Positions 7,003 to 13,828 of a stretch of DNA of 20,262 bases are shown here, one piece after another. Source of the stretch: CAYWRO01 sp964460345 (lineage in GTDB: Bacteria > Planctomycetota > Phycisphaerae > Phycisphaerales > UBA1924); contig CAYWRO010000061.1 of assembly GCA_964460345.1 (NCBI GenBank), positions 1 to 20,262 of the forward strand. The letters run 5' to 3'. The position numbers were made by a program, and so were the translations under genes. Below the pieces are notes generated by a model. That model was given only the letters and a program-made list of their open reading frames with translations, was not told the origin of the DNA and searched no databases. Each line of letters begins with the position of its first letter. Positions within the stretch are counted from its first letter, which is position 1.

Positions 7003-7275
7003 GGCGATCTCTCCCCAACACTGGCAGTGAGTTGGGCCGTTCCACAGCCGACCAGCCCTGGTCTGTTGAGCATACCACGGCGGCCTGCAATGCTTGTGAC
7101 TAGGGCGAGCCGGGCGATGGTCCGGTAACCTCGGGATTACCCCAGATTTGGGAAGAGTTCGCCCAGATTCGCCCTCATTCAGTTGACAGTGGGGGTGGGT
7201 GGGATACCTTGTAGGCCGATGTGCGGCACTCCTGTGGCCGCCACTTCTCCAACCTGTGATACGAAGGAGTCGACC
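7003..7275. other. Divergent intergenic region with short repeats
   Basis: This 273-base gap separates the minus-strand birA operon from the plus-strand secreted-protein gene and should carry both promoters. It contains an interrupted inverted repeat GGTAA(8)TTACC at 7124-7141, two copies of CCCAGATT at 7141 and 7162 (21 bases apart, two helical turns), and a TTGACA at 7183. I found no clear promoter for the minus-strand operon and no RNA gene. Confidence 0.6.
7183..7210 (+). promoter_or_regulatory. Probable sigma-70-type promoter of the secreted sorting-tail protein gene
   Basis: A consensus -35 box TTGACA (7183-7188) is followed after 16 bases by TACCTT (7205-7210), a weak -10 box. It lies 65 bases upstream of the ATG at 7276. 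The perfect -35 is the main support; the -10 is only half-matched. Confidence 0.42.
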
Positions 7276-7995
7276 ATGCGTCTTGTCAGCGCATTGGGCG
7301 TCGTTGTCGTCGCCGCGGCGGCAGCGAACGCGGATACGGTCACGTTTGAGGGCGGGTCATACATGACCTTCTCTGATGCGACGCCGGGGCTGAGCGCCGT
7401 CTTTAACTCGTCCACCGTCGGTGGCACGTCCCACTTCTACAACGGACTCGGTATCCCGCTGCCGAACCACCTTAAGTTCACGGGGTCGGACGCGTTCAGC
7501 ACGAACAGCGGCTCCCCCTTCGTGGTGGGGTCCATGTCGTACTTCAATGGGTCGACGCTCCTGGAGTCCGACGCGGTTGTCGGCACGCTGACCGTGGACT
7601 TCACTGCTCCTCCCGGCTTGGGCGAGCAGGGCTTCTCGTTCAACTTCGACTTCGTCTTCACGCCGAACATCCACCGCGATCCCGTCGCGAACTCGGACGT
7701 CCTGTCCGTCTCGATGCCGGAGAGCCCGGCCATGGTGACGGTTGACGGGGTGGATTACACCCTGATGATCCGGGGCTTCCTGATCACTGCGGTTCTCGAC
7801 GCGGACGGAAGCGACCTGGTCGGGACGTACATGGAGAACGGTCTGTGGCTGCCCGAGTGCGCCACGGTGAAGGCCGACCTGATCGCCGAGTTCGTGGCCG
7901 CTGGCGGGACCCACTCCATCCCGCTGCCCACCACGGCCGGCATGGCCGCGGCGGGCGGCGCCATGCTGCTGGCCCGTCGTCGTCGGACGATCTGA
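7276..7995 (+). CDS. Secreted protein with PEP-CTERM-like C-terminal sorting tail
   Basis: A 239-residue exported protein. The signal peptide is residues 1-19 (MRLVSALGVVVVAAAAANA, cleavage probably after NADA-like sequence near 19-20). The mature part is Ser/Thr/Gly-rich and beta-strand-like, with no catalytic motif and one clear Cys near the C-terminus. The C-terminus has the three-part sorting layout: IPLPTTAG, a hydrophobic run AAAGGAMLL, and the basic cluster RRRR. This matches the general PEP-CTERM plan, in which exosortase processes surface proteins, with a variant motif in place of PEP. The start at 7276 is supported by the signal peptide and by GAAGGAG eight bases upstream; the frame opens earlier but without signal peptide. 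A terminator follows 28 bases after the stop. Function of the mature domain is unknown. Confidence 0.85.
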   Translation: MRLVSALGVVVVAAAAANADTVTFEGGSYMTFSDATPGLSAVFNSSTVGGTSHFYNGLGIPLPNHLKFTGSDAFSTNSGSPFVVGSMSYFNGSTLLESDAVVGTLTVDFTAPPGLGEQGFSFNFDFVFTPNIHRDPVANSDVLSVSMPESPAMVTVDGVDYTLMIRGFLITAVLDADGSDLVGTYMENGLWLPECATVKADLIAEFVAAGGTHSIPLPTTAGMAAAGGAMLLARRRRTI

Positions 7996-8023
7996 TCTCT
8001 CGAAATCTCAATGGTTTATGAAT

Positions 8024-8056
8024 GAGCCCCGGGGCAGCCGTCCTGGGGCTCTTCTT
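8024..8056 (+). terminator. Intrinsic terminator after the sorting-tail protein gene
   Basis: A 7-bp perfect stem GAGCCCC/GGGGCTC (8024-8030 with 8045-8051), loop of 14 bases, is followed by TTCTT. It lies 28 bases after the stop codon at 7995. Confidence 0.7.
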
Positions 8057-8109
8057 ATGCGCCAACCTCAGCGGCACGTTTGTGGCGGAGTTGGAGCGCC
8101 GTTCAATCC

Positions 8110-8154
8110 AAAAAAAGAAAATCCGGCTGCGACCGGTCAGTTCGCAGCCGGATT
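8110..8154 (-). terminator. Strong intrinsic terminator on the minus strand
   Basis: Arms at 8120-8132 and 8142-8154 form a perfect 13-bp stem with a 9-base loop. On the minus strand it is followed directly by TTTCTTTTTTT (8120 down to 8110). This is the strongest terminator in the window. The nearest minus-strand gene ends 298 bases upstream at 8452, while a good minus-strand promoter lies in between, so it probably ends a separate small RNA. Confidence 0.85.
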
Positions 8155-8328
8155 CGAGGACTCTTTTGGGGCCCTCTCTCGCCTCTCTCTCACTCCGATC
8201 TCTCTCTCCAGCAACCCCTCTCTCGCTCCAACCGACCTCTCTCTCGCGCTCTCTCTCCCCACTGCCCTCAGTGAGGACGCGTTGATCAGTTGAAGCAGGC
8301 TGCCGAAGAGAAGCAGACCGTAGCAGGC
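8112..8328 (-). ncRNA. Candidate small RNA of about 215 nt, GA-rich
   Basis: The stretch is bounded by a sigma-70-like promoter (8362-8335, minus) and the 13-bp hairpin plus T-run terminator (8154-8110, minus). No convincing gene lies inside in any frame. From 5' to 3' the predicted RNA has a 5' part with short hairpins (for instance CACTG/CAGTG around a 4-base loop and a CUUCUCUUC stretch), a roughly 90-base purine tract made of GAGAGAG clusters with four GGA triplets (8173-8260), a short linker and the terminator hairpin. I do not recognise it as 6S RNA, tmRNA, RNase P or SRP RNA. The ends are inferred, and the possibility that it is only the 3' untranslated region of the 8452-8940 gene remains. 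Confidence 0.5.
8173..8260. repeat. Low-complexity CT/GA tract
   Basis: About 90 bases made of six clusters of CTCTCT (plus strand), starting near 8174, 8183, 8200, 8218, 8237 and 8249, separated by short non-repetitive spacers. It is almost pure pyrimidine on the plus strand, unlike anything else in the window. It lies inside the candidate small RNA, which would carry it as a GA tract. Confidence 0.85.
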
Positions 8329-8334
8329 AGACCC

Positions 8335-8362
8335 AATGTACCGATTTTGCTGCCCGTGTCAA
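8335..8362 (-). promoter_or_regulatory. Sigma-70-type promoter for the candidate small RNA
   Basis: On the minus strand a perfect TTGACA (8362-8357) is followed after 16 bases by TACATT (8340-8335), matching four of six -10 positions. Transcription would start near 8328 and run into the terminator at 8154-8110. Confidence 0.55.
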
Positions 8363-8451
8363 CCCTCTTTTTGGCAGTTCCCCGAAAAGGGGGCACAAAT
8401 TTTTCTCGGACCACGATGTGCCAGATCTAGGGGCGCAGCTGCGGCGTGACC

Positions 8452-8940
8452 TCAACCAATGGTGAAGCCGCCAGCATGGCAGTAGTCGATGAACTGTTGG
8501 AGTTTGACCTTGCGCGGGCCCGAGAAGTACTCCAGGCCGTTCAGCGGTTGGTCTTGATGGACCCACTGAATCGGGGGAGCGTCGGGCAAGTCGAGTCTCC
8601 AACCAGACTTACCCGCAAGGGCATCGTGTGTCGGGATATCCGGCAGGGCGCTGGTCAGCGCCGACGCCATCGCCGCGGCGTCCTCACGGCTCACCTGCTG
8701 GCCCAGTGTTGAGAAGTAGTCCTTGCCGGTCCATTGGGGTTCGCTGCGTGCCCAGGGATTGAAATCCCAATGGGCCGGCTCGGTCGTTCCATGCGGGCGC
8801 CAGCCGTAGCGGAATGCCAGTCCGAGCAGGGCGAGCCACGACTCGTGGCCGAACAGCATGGTCGCTTCGCTCGATTCCCACCGGATCCGGCGGAGGGGAA
8901 CGTACTCGGGGAGGGGCGGCGGCGGGCGGTGCGAGTCCAT
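8452..8940 (-). CDS. Conserved-looking protein of unknown function
   Basis: A 162-residue soluble protein that I do not recognise. It starts with a Pro-rich segment (PPPPLPEY) and an aromatic/acidic core (FGHESWLALLGLAFRYGWRP). Then come a mixed region with a WDFNPWARSEPQW stretch and a C-terminal Gln/Lys-rich helix ending KLQQFIDYCHAGGFTIG. There is no signal peptide, membrane helix or nameable catalytic motif. ATG 8940 gives the full length, but no ribosome binding site is evident and a later ATG at 8859 (before LFGHES) is possible. It follows the 8990-10342 gene on the same strand after 49 bases and may share its transcript. The third-position G+C bias of the frame and the absence of competing frames support a real gene. 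Confidence 0.65.
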   Translation of the reverse strand: MDSHRPPPPLPEYVPLRRIRWESSEATMLFGHESWLALLGLAFRYGWRPHGTTEPAHWDFNPWARSEPQWTGKDYFSTLGQQVSREDAAAMASALTSALPDIPTHDALAGKSGWRLDLPDAPPIQWVHQDQPLNGLEYFSGPRKVKLQQFIDYCHAGGFTIG

Positions 8941-8989
8941 TGCTGAACGATAGTGAGGCTTGACGGGGCAGGAGCCGCGGCACCCGTCT

Positions 8990-10342
8990 CTACTCCATCT
9001 CGTGGCCTGCGAAGTCGAAGGTCATGCAATAGCCGGCCCGCCAGACGGGATACGCCACGGAGCATCGATATCCGACGAAGTCGGCAAAGTTCCACCCGGT
9101 CGTCTCGAACAGATGACGGGTCAACTCGACCATGCGCGGGTAGGCCGCGGCGCCCACGCGGTCGACCTCGGAGCCGAGCATTTCAAGCCGCGGCACATCC
9201 GGTAGCCGCGTCAGCCACCGATCTTCCAACGGAGAGTCCAGGTTCGGCTGCCAGAGTTGGGCGTCAATGGAAGGAATGCAGGAACTGGCCATTTCGCGAT
9301 GCAGATAGACGTCGAAGATCAGGTGGCGTGAGGCGATGTTGCAGAGCTTCCAGACGCTCAACTCCGCAGGCCGCTCAAGCTCCGGGCGGGGGGTGGTGCC
9401 GGCGCTGCGATTGGCCGTGACAACGTCGATCGGAGGGCCGCCGGCCAGTACCTTGGGATCCACAATCTGAATGAGCTGCCCGCGTGCGCCACGTGAGGTC
9501 ACGATTGGCAGGGGGGTCGTGCTGAAGTCATCCAGCACGGCCTTGGGCGTACGGCCGTGCGCCTCGCTCCGGTCAATGGATGAGAATGGCGCGCGTTCAC
9601 CAGTCTCCGGCTCGTATCGCGTGTTTCCCGAAGAGAGCACCATCGGGATCGCATCCGGGCGGGCAACCTGTCCGATGACGCCGCTGACCAGCAGACGCTC
9701 CATCCGGCGAGGATCGTCAGGCGCTGGACGGAAGGCATAGATCGACAGGAACGACTCGCAGCGGCGCCCGGTGATGTTCGACGCGGCGGCGAAAAGATGC
9801 GCCCGGTAGCGCCGGCGGGCCTCCTCCGGATCCGCATCGCCGTCGGCCAGGGCACGGCTTGCTTCAAGACGGGACGCAAGCTTGGTCTGGCTGCCGGCCA
9901 GCTCGCGCAAGAGTGTTTCAAACTGTTCGGTCGCCGCTTCCGCCGCATCAACGTCGGCACTATCCGCCCCTCCTTTGCGCATGGCTTCGAGGAAGAGGCG
10001 CAGGCCCTGAATGCCCGGCAGGCGGGCGAGCGTATCGGGGGTGGGGGGGTCGGCCAGGCACGAGACGATGCGTTGGCACGTGTTTCGCACGACGCCCAGA
10101 TGGCGGGCCATACCGCTGGCGCCCTGGGCGTGCTCGGGAAGCGTGGCCACGAGCGTGCGCAGCTCGGCTACCAGCCGCCGCGCGACCTGCTCGGCATACC
10201 CCATCTCCTCTGATGAGAGGGAGCGGCTTTCCCGCCGATCACCGTCCAAGGTGGCCTGTGGTTCCCATGCGACTGAGTCCATTGAGAGATCGTAACGGAC
10301 AGGCGGAGGTCGAACCTTGACAAAGGGACGATGCTGGGTCAT
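8990..10342 (-). CDS. Large protein of unknown function with a possible N-terminal helix-turn-helix
   Basis: A 450-residue protein of unknown function. A stretch near residues 75-95 (GASGMARHLGVVRNTCQRIV) has the spacing of a helix-turn-helix: small residue, turn, and Thr/Cys/Gln-rich recognition helix. The middle (about 130-200) is Ala/Glu/Arg-rich and helical. The C-terminal half is alpha/beta with aromatic-rich ends (FADFVGYRCSVAYPVWRAGYCMTFDF). There is no membrane segment. The start at ATG 10342 is tentative: no clear ribosome binding site precedes it, and ATG 10282 (before DSVAWEP) is an alternative. Only 69 bases separate it from the divergent propeller gene at 10412, so the two could share control. 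It could be a transcriptional regulator with a ligand-sensing C-terminal domain; this is inference from the helix-turn-helix-like segment alone. Confidence 0.7.
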   Translation of the reverse strand: MTQHRPFVKVRPPPVRYDLSMDSVAWEPQATLDGDRRESRSLSSEEMGYAEQVARRLVAELRTLVATLPEHAQGASGMARHLGVVRNTCQRIVSCLADPPTPDTLARLPGIQGLRLFLEAMRKGGADSADVDAAEAATEQFETLLRELAGSQTKLASRLEASRALADGDADPEEARRRYRAHLFAAASNITGRRCESFLSIYAFRPAPDDPRRMERLLVSGVIGQVARPDAIPMVLSSGNTRYEPETGERAPFSSIDRSEAHGRTPKAVLDDFSTTPLPIVTSRGARGQLIQIVDPKVLAGGPPIDVVTANRSAGTTPRPELERPAELSVWKLCNIASRHLIFDVYLHREMASSCIPSIDAQLWQPNLDSPLEDRWLTRLPDVPRLEMLGSEVDRVGAAAYPRMVELTRHLFETTGWNFADFVGYRCSVAYPVWRAGYCMTFDFAGHEME

Positions 10343-10411
10343 ACTTGGCCTCAGGACAGATCTGAAGACAGTCTATCATGAGCCAGAGCCCGCAGCAAAC
10401 GGAGCAATAAA

Positions 10412-11941
10412 ATGAAACAACTATGGAAGTCAGCAGCCGCTGCGGCGGTGATTGCTGCAGCCGCTTTCGGAGCCCACGCAGAGCCAATCGTCTGGAGTGG
10501 CTCCTTCGATGCGGACACGATCCTGTTTCCAACTGGAATCGACGGGCTGTTCGGCTCCGTCGTGGCGATTGCACCCGACCTGGATGGGGATGGGTGGGCG
10601 GACCTGCTTGTCGCCGAGCCGGCCTTTGACGATGTCGGCCTGGGCCTGAACAACAACGGCCGCGTGCTGCTCTTTTCAGGCCAGACCGGCTTCGAACTTC
10701 GGTCATTCGGCTCCAGCGAGAGCGAGGCGCTCTCGGGGCGCTCTGTGCTGCCGATCGTCATGACGGGCGGCGAGGGGGCGTTCAACGCTGTTGCCGTGGG
10801 ATCGCCGTACGAGGATGCCGGGCGCGACCAGGACGCCGGCTCGATCCTGCTCTTCAACGCCGCCACGGGAGTCGCTGCGGGTCGGCTGGACGGCGTGAGC
10901 GGCGCGCAGGCCGCCCATGGGACGGCCATGGCGATGCTCGGTGATCTGAACGGTGACGGAGTGCCGGAGTTGGCGGTTGGCGCCACGCACGTAGATCGTG
11001 CTCCTGGACAGGTGATCGTCTACAACGGCGCGACGCTATCGCCGATGGCGACGCTGCACGGCGAGGATGAGTTTGGTGAGTTCGGTCGAGCAATCGGCGA
11101 TGCGGGGGACGTCAACGGTGACGGCGTGCCGGACATCATCGTCGGAGAGCCGATCGCGAGCTACTTCGAGGAGGCTGAGCCAACCCTGGAGCGCAGCTTC
11201 GCCGGACAGGTGTTCATCTACTCCGGCTCAGATTTCTCGCTCATTCGGCGGCTCCGGAGACCGGCGGAGCACATCCGCGGCTTCGGTGCGGCCTTCGGAA
11301 ACTCGGTGGACGGCGTCGGTGACATCGATGGGGATGGTCGCAGCGAAGTGATTGTCGGCGTGCCTGATGCAACGGGCTTTTTCGGCGAGGTCGGTGATGC
11401 ATACATTTTCGATGGAGCGACCGGCAGCATTATCTATCGCGTGCAGGGCGAGGGACCGGCGTCCGCTCCGCGCTGGGGCACGAGGGTCCAGGGCGTCGGC
11501 GATGTCGACGCAGACGCAATCCCGGACTTCGCGGTGAGCGGGACGGAACTGCCCCTTCGAAGCTTCGCCCCGCCCGGCCCCGGGCGGATGAAGGTCTACT
11601 CAGGCGTGAACGGGCTCGAACTGCTCGAGATCGCCGGCGACATCGATTTCGATGCGTTCGGCACGTGGTTCGATACCGGCGATGTAAATGGCGACGGTTT
11701 CCTTGATTACCTCGTCGGCGCGGAAGGCGCCAGCACCGCGTACCTCTACCTCGGCCAGGCCATGACTGTGCCGGTCCCGCCATGCCCTGCGGACATGAAC
11801 GACGACGAGATCGCGGACGTCTTCGACCTGCTGATCTACCTGGACGCGTGGTTCCTCGGCGATGCCGATCGCAATGGCGACTTCGTCACGGACGTCTTCG
11901 ATCTGCTGGACTACCTGGACGTCTGGTTCGCCGGCTGCTGA
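10412..11941 (+). CDS. Secreted seven-bladed FG-GAP protein with dockerin-like tail
   Basis: A 509-residue exported protein. Signal peptide: residues 1-23 (MKQLWKSAAAAAVIAAAAFG, ending AHA). Seven FG-GAP/integrin-alpha-like blades follow; five or six keep the calcium-binding D.[ND]GDG pattern, for instance DLDGDGWADLL, DLNGDGVPELAVG, DVNGDGVPDIIVG, DIDGDGRSEVIVG and DVNGDGFLDYLVG. One blade has GGEGAFNAVAVG in its place and one DVDADAIPDFAVS, both apparently without calcium ligands. The C-terminus has two dockerin-like calcium loops (DMNDDEIADVFDLLIYLDAW and DRNGDFVTDVFDLLDYLDVW), ending in AGC, a tail common in Phycisphaerae. The start is supported by the signal peptide and GGAG seven bases upstream. 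Role in cell-surface adhesion or assembly is inferred from the domain types; no enzyme motif is seen. A terminator follows. Confidence 0.88.
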   Translation: MKQLWKSAAAAAVIAAAAFGAHAEPIVWSGSFDADTILFPTGIDGLFGSVVAIAPDLDGDGWADLLVAEPAFDDVGLGLNNNGRVLLFSGQTGFELRSFGSSESEALSGRSVLPIVMTGGEGAFNAVAVGSPYEDAGRDQDAGSILLFNAATGVAAGRLDGVSGAQAAHGTAMAMLGDLNGDGVPELAVGATHVDRAPGQVIVYNGATLSPMATLHGEDEFGEFGRAIGDAGDVNGDGVPDIIVGEPIASYFEEAEPTLERSFAGQVFIYSGSDFSLIRRLRRPAEHIRGFGAAFGNSVDGVGDIDGDGRSEVIVGVPDATGFFGEVGDAYIFDGATGSIIYRVQGEGPASAPRWGTRVQGVGDVDADAIPDFAVSGTELPLRSFAPPGPGRMKVYSGVNGLELLEIAGDIDFDAFGTWFDTGDVNGDGFLDYLVGAEGASTAYLYLGQAMTVPVPPCPADMNDDEIADVFDLLIYLDAWFLGDADRNGDFVTDVFDLLDYLDVWFAGC

Positions 11942-11988
11942 GGCAGCCGCGGCCCGGCCCCGCACGAATCCTCTTCCCCAGAGACACA

Positions 11989-12017
11989 GGCGGCCTCGCA
12001 ACTGCGGGGCCGCCTTG
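11989..12017 (+). terminator. Probable terminator after the propeller/dockerin gene
   Basis: An 11-bp stem with one G-U pair (11989-11999 with 12004-12014) encloses a 4-base loop and is followed by TTG, so the T-run is poor. It lies 47 bases after the stop codon at 11941. Confidence 0.55.
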
Positions 12018-12133
12018 TCACGTGCCGGGAAAGCACGCCCGTAGGGACGGGCTGTCCGCACCGCTAGCATGCGCCAGGGTTCGCCCGCGGCAGGAGCGGC
12101 GCCGGACGACCGGCGTCAGCGGCAGGAGGCGAC

Positions 12134-12784
12134 ATGGCCTTTGACGAGCAGCGCCAGCGCATGGTGGACACGCAGATCGCCGCCCGCGGCGTGCGCGACC
12201 GGCGCGTGCTGGGGGCGATGCGGATCGTGCCGCGTGAAGCGTTCGTCCCTGAGGATCTTGCCGACGCCGCCTACGCCGACAAGGCCCTGCCGATCGGCGC
12301 AGGACAGACGATTTCACAGCCGTACATCGTGGCGCTGATGGCCGAGGCCCTCTCACTGGCCCCGACCGACCGCGTGCTCGAGGTCGGCGGCGGCAGCGGG
12401 TATGCCGCGGCGGTGATGTCGCTGCTGGCCGGCGAGGTCTTCGTGATCGAACTGCACCCTGCGCTGGCGGAGGCGGCCGAAGCGCGGCTCGCTGAGCTCG
12501 GCTACCGGAACGTTCACGTCACGTGCGGCGACGGCACGAAGGGCTGGCCGGAGCACGCTCCGTTTGATGCGATCAGCGTGGCCGCGGGGGGAGAGACCGA
12601 GCCGCCGGCGCTGCGCGAGCAGCTCGCCGTCGGGGGCAGGCTGGTCATTCCCGTCGGTCGTGACGCCGACAACCAGGAACTGCTGCGGCTGCGGCGGACC
12701 GGCGAGGACGAATGGGAGCGGACCTCCCTCGGTCGCGTGCACTTCGTCCCGCTGGTGGGGGCCGAAGCCGATGCGCGGCCGTGA
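12134..12784 (+). CDS. pcm: Protein-L-isoaspartate O-methyltransferase
   Basis: A 216-residue cytosolic repair enzyme that methylates isoaspartyl residues of damaged proteins with S-adenosylmethionine. Visible family motifs are MVDTQIAARGVRDRRVLGAM (10-29), VPREAFVPE, the signature IGAGQTISQPYIVA (54-67), the SAM-binding VLEVGGGSGY (81-90), and GDGTKGWPEHAPFDAISVAA (about 127-146), followed by LVIPVG. The length is normal. ATG 12134 follows a strong AGGAGG with six bases between. The stop lies 3 bases from the end of the convergent egtD gene with no terminator visible between them. The family role is well established; SAH produced here is recycled by AhcY, whose gene is at the right edge of the window. 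Confidence 0.95.
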   Translation: MAFDEQRQRMVDTQIAARGVRDRRVLGAMRIVPREAFVPEDLADAAYADKALPIGAGQTISQPYIVALMAEALSLAPTDRVLEVGGGSGYAAAVMSLLAGEVFVIELHPALAEAAEARLAELGYRNVHVTCGDGTKGWPEHAPFDAISVAAGGETEPPALREQLAVGGRLVIPVGRDADNQELLRLRRTGEDEWERTSLGRVHFVPLVGAEADARP

Positions 12785-12787
12785 GGG

Positions 12788-13825
12788 TCAGCGTCGGCGG
12801 TAGAGGCCCACGCAGAACCATCCCTTCGGATCGAGCCAGTGCCGCACCGGCGTGAAGCCCGCCTGCTCCGCCTCACCGTTGAAGGTGTCGACGGTGAACT
12901 TGTGGGAGCTTTCCGTGTGGATGTACTCGCCCGCGCGGAAGTCGAAGCGGCGACCGGCGACTTCGACCTGCTGATCCGCCTGGCTGACCAGGCGCATCTC
13001 GATGCGGGAGCGCTCGGCGACCCAGGGGGCGGCGTGGGTGAAGCGTTCGAGGTTGAAGGTGGCGTCCAGCTCACGGTTCAGGCGGTCGAGCAGGTTCAGG
13101 TTGAAGCGGGCGGTGACCCCGCCGCGGTCGTCGTAGGCGGCGCGCATGGCGTCCGCTTCCTTCACCAGGTCAAAGCCGATCAGCAGTGCGCCGCCGTCCG
13201 CCGCTGCCGGGCCGCTTGTCGATTGCGGCGCGCCGTCGGGCCCGACCATCTCGGCAAAGCGGCGCAGCAGGGCGGCCCGCTGCTCGCGCGTGAGGTTGCC
13301 GATCGTCGAACCGGGGAAGAAGACGACGCGATCTTCGGCGGGAACATCCGCCGGCAGGGCGTCGCTCGCGGCGAAGTCCGCCTGCACGGGATGAATCTCG
13401 ACTTCGGGGAAGCGCGGCGCGAGGTGTTCGGCCGAATCGGCCAGGGCCGCGCCGGAAATCTCCATGGGGACGAAGGCGCGCGGCGCGTCCAACGCTTCGA
13501 GCAGGCGCTGGCCCTTCTCGCCGCTGCCGGAGCCCGGCTCGATGAGCGTGCGCTGCGGGCCGAGCGCCTCGGCGACCTCGTTCAGGCAGGCGTCGAAGAT
13601 CGTCGCCTCGGTGCGCGTCGGGTAATACTCCGGCACGCGGCAGATATCCTCGAAGAGTTCGCTCCCCCTGGCGTCGTAAAGGTACTTCGGTTCGGTGCGC
13701 TTCTGCGGCAACGACAGCCCTTCCAGGATGTCTTCGCGGAAGGTGTCGCGCAGCGCGGACTCGTGCACGATCGTCGGGTGAAGGTTCTCGTGCGCTTCAG
13801 ACAATGTCGTGTCAATGATCGTCAT
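12788..13825 (-). CDS. egtD: L-histidine N-alpha-methyltransferase (hercynine synthesis)
   Basis: A 345-residue SAM-dependent methyltransferase that trimethylates histidine to hercynine, the first step of ergothioneine synthesis. Family signs: LPQKRTEPKYLYDARGSELFE written over about residues 39-59, EYYPTRTEATI, the SAM loop LIEPGSGSGEKG, FFPGSTIGNL, then LIGFDLVKEADAMRAAYDD, NLLDRLNRELDATF, and the C-terminal YIHTESSHKF, whose Glu and Ser line the histidine pocket in the mycobacterial enzyme. The length matches EgtD. An insertion of about 15 residues (GAPQSTSGPAAADGG) in the middle is Ala/Ser-rich and unusual. The start ATG 13825 lies 3 bases after the egtB stop, so the two genes form an operon. 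It converges with pcm. Confidence 0.95.
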   Translation of the reverse strand: MTIIDTTLSEAHENLHPTIVHESALRDTFREDILEGLSLPQKRTEPKYLYDARGSELFEDICRVPEYYPTRTEATIFDACLNEVAEALGPQRTLIEPGSGSGEKGQRLLEALDAPRAFVPMEISGAALADSAEHLAPRFPEVEIHPVQADFAASDALPADVPAEDRVVFFPGSTIGNLTREQRAALLRRFAEMVGPDGAPQSTSGPAAADGGALLIGFDLVKEADAMRAAYDDRGGVTARFNLNLLDRLNRELDATFNLERFTHAAPWVAERSRIEMRLVSQADQQVEVAGRRFDFRAGEYIHTESSHKFTVDTFNGEAEQAGFTPVRHWLDPKGWFCVGLYRRR

Positions 13826-13828
13826 CGG

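Noticed and set aside
8018..8293. Plus-strand open frames of 64-91 codons across the CT tract
   Set aside because: They start in the terminator hairpin of the previous gene and read low-complexity Ser/Leu/Pro; no ribosome binding site or plausible protein.
8112..8328. 6S RNA
   Set aside because: 6S RNA is a long rod with paired ends and a central bubble. Here the 3' end is a terminator hairpin and the middle is a GA tract without a pairing partner of similar length.
7784..8602. A 272-codon minus-strand open frame that includes the GA tract
   Set aside because: It runs through the strong minus-strand terminator, overlaps the 8452-8940 gene and the secreted-protein gene, and has shadow-like composition with an ERERERE stretch from the GA tract.
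10374..10379. TATCAT as a -10 box for the propeller gene
   Set aside because: No -35 element at suitable spacing; the nearest TTG-type hexamer is 23 bases away.
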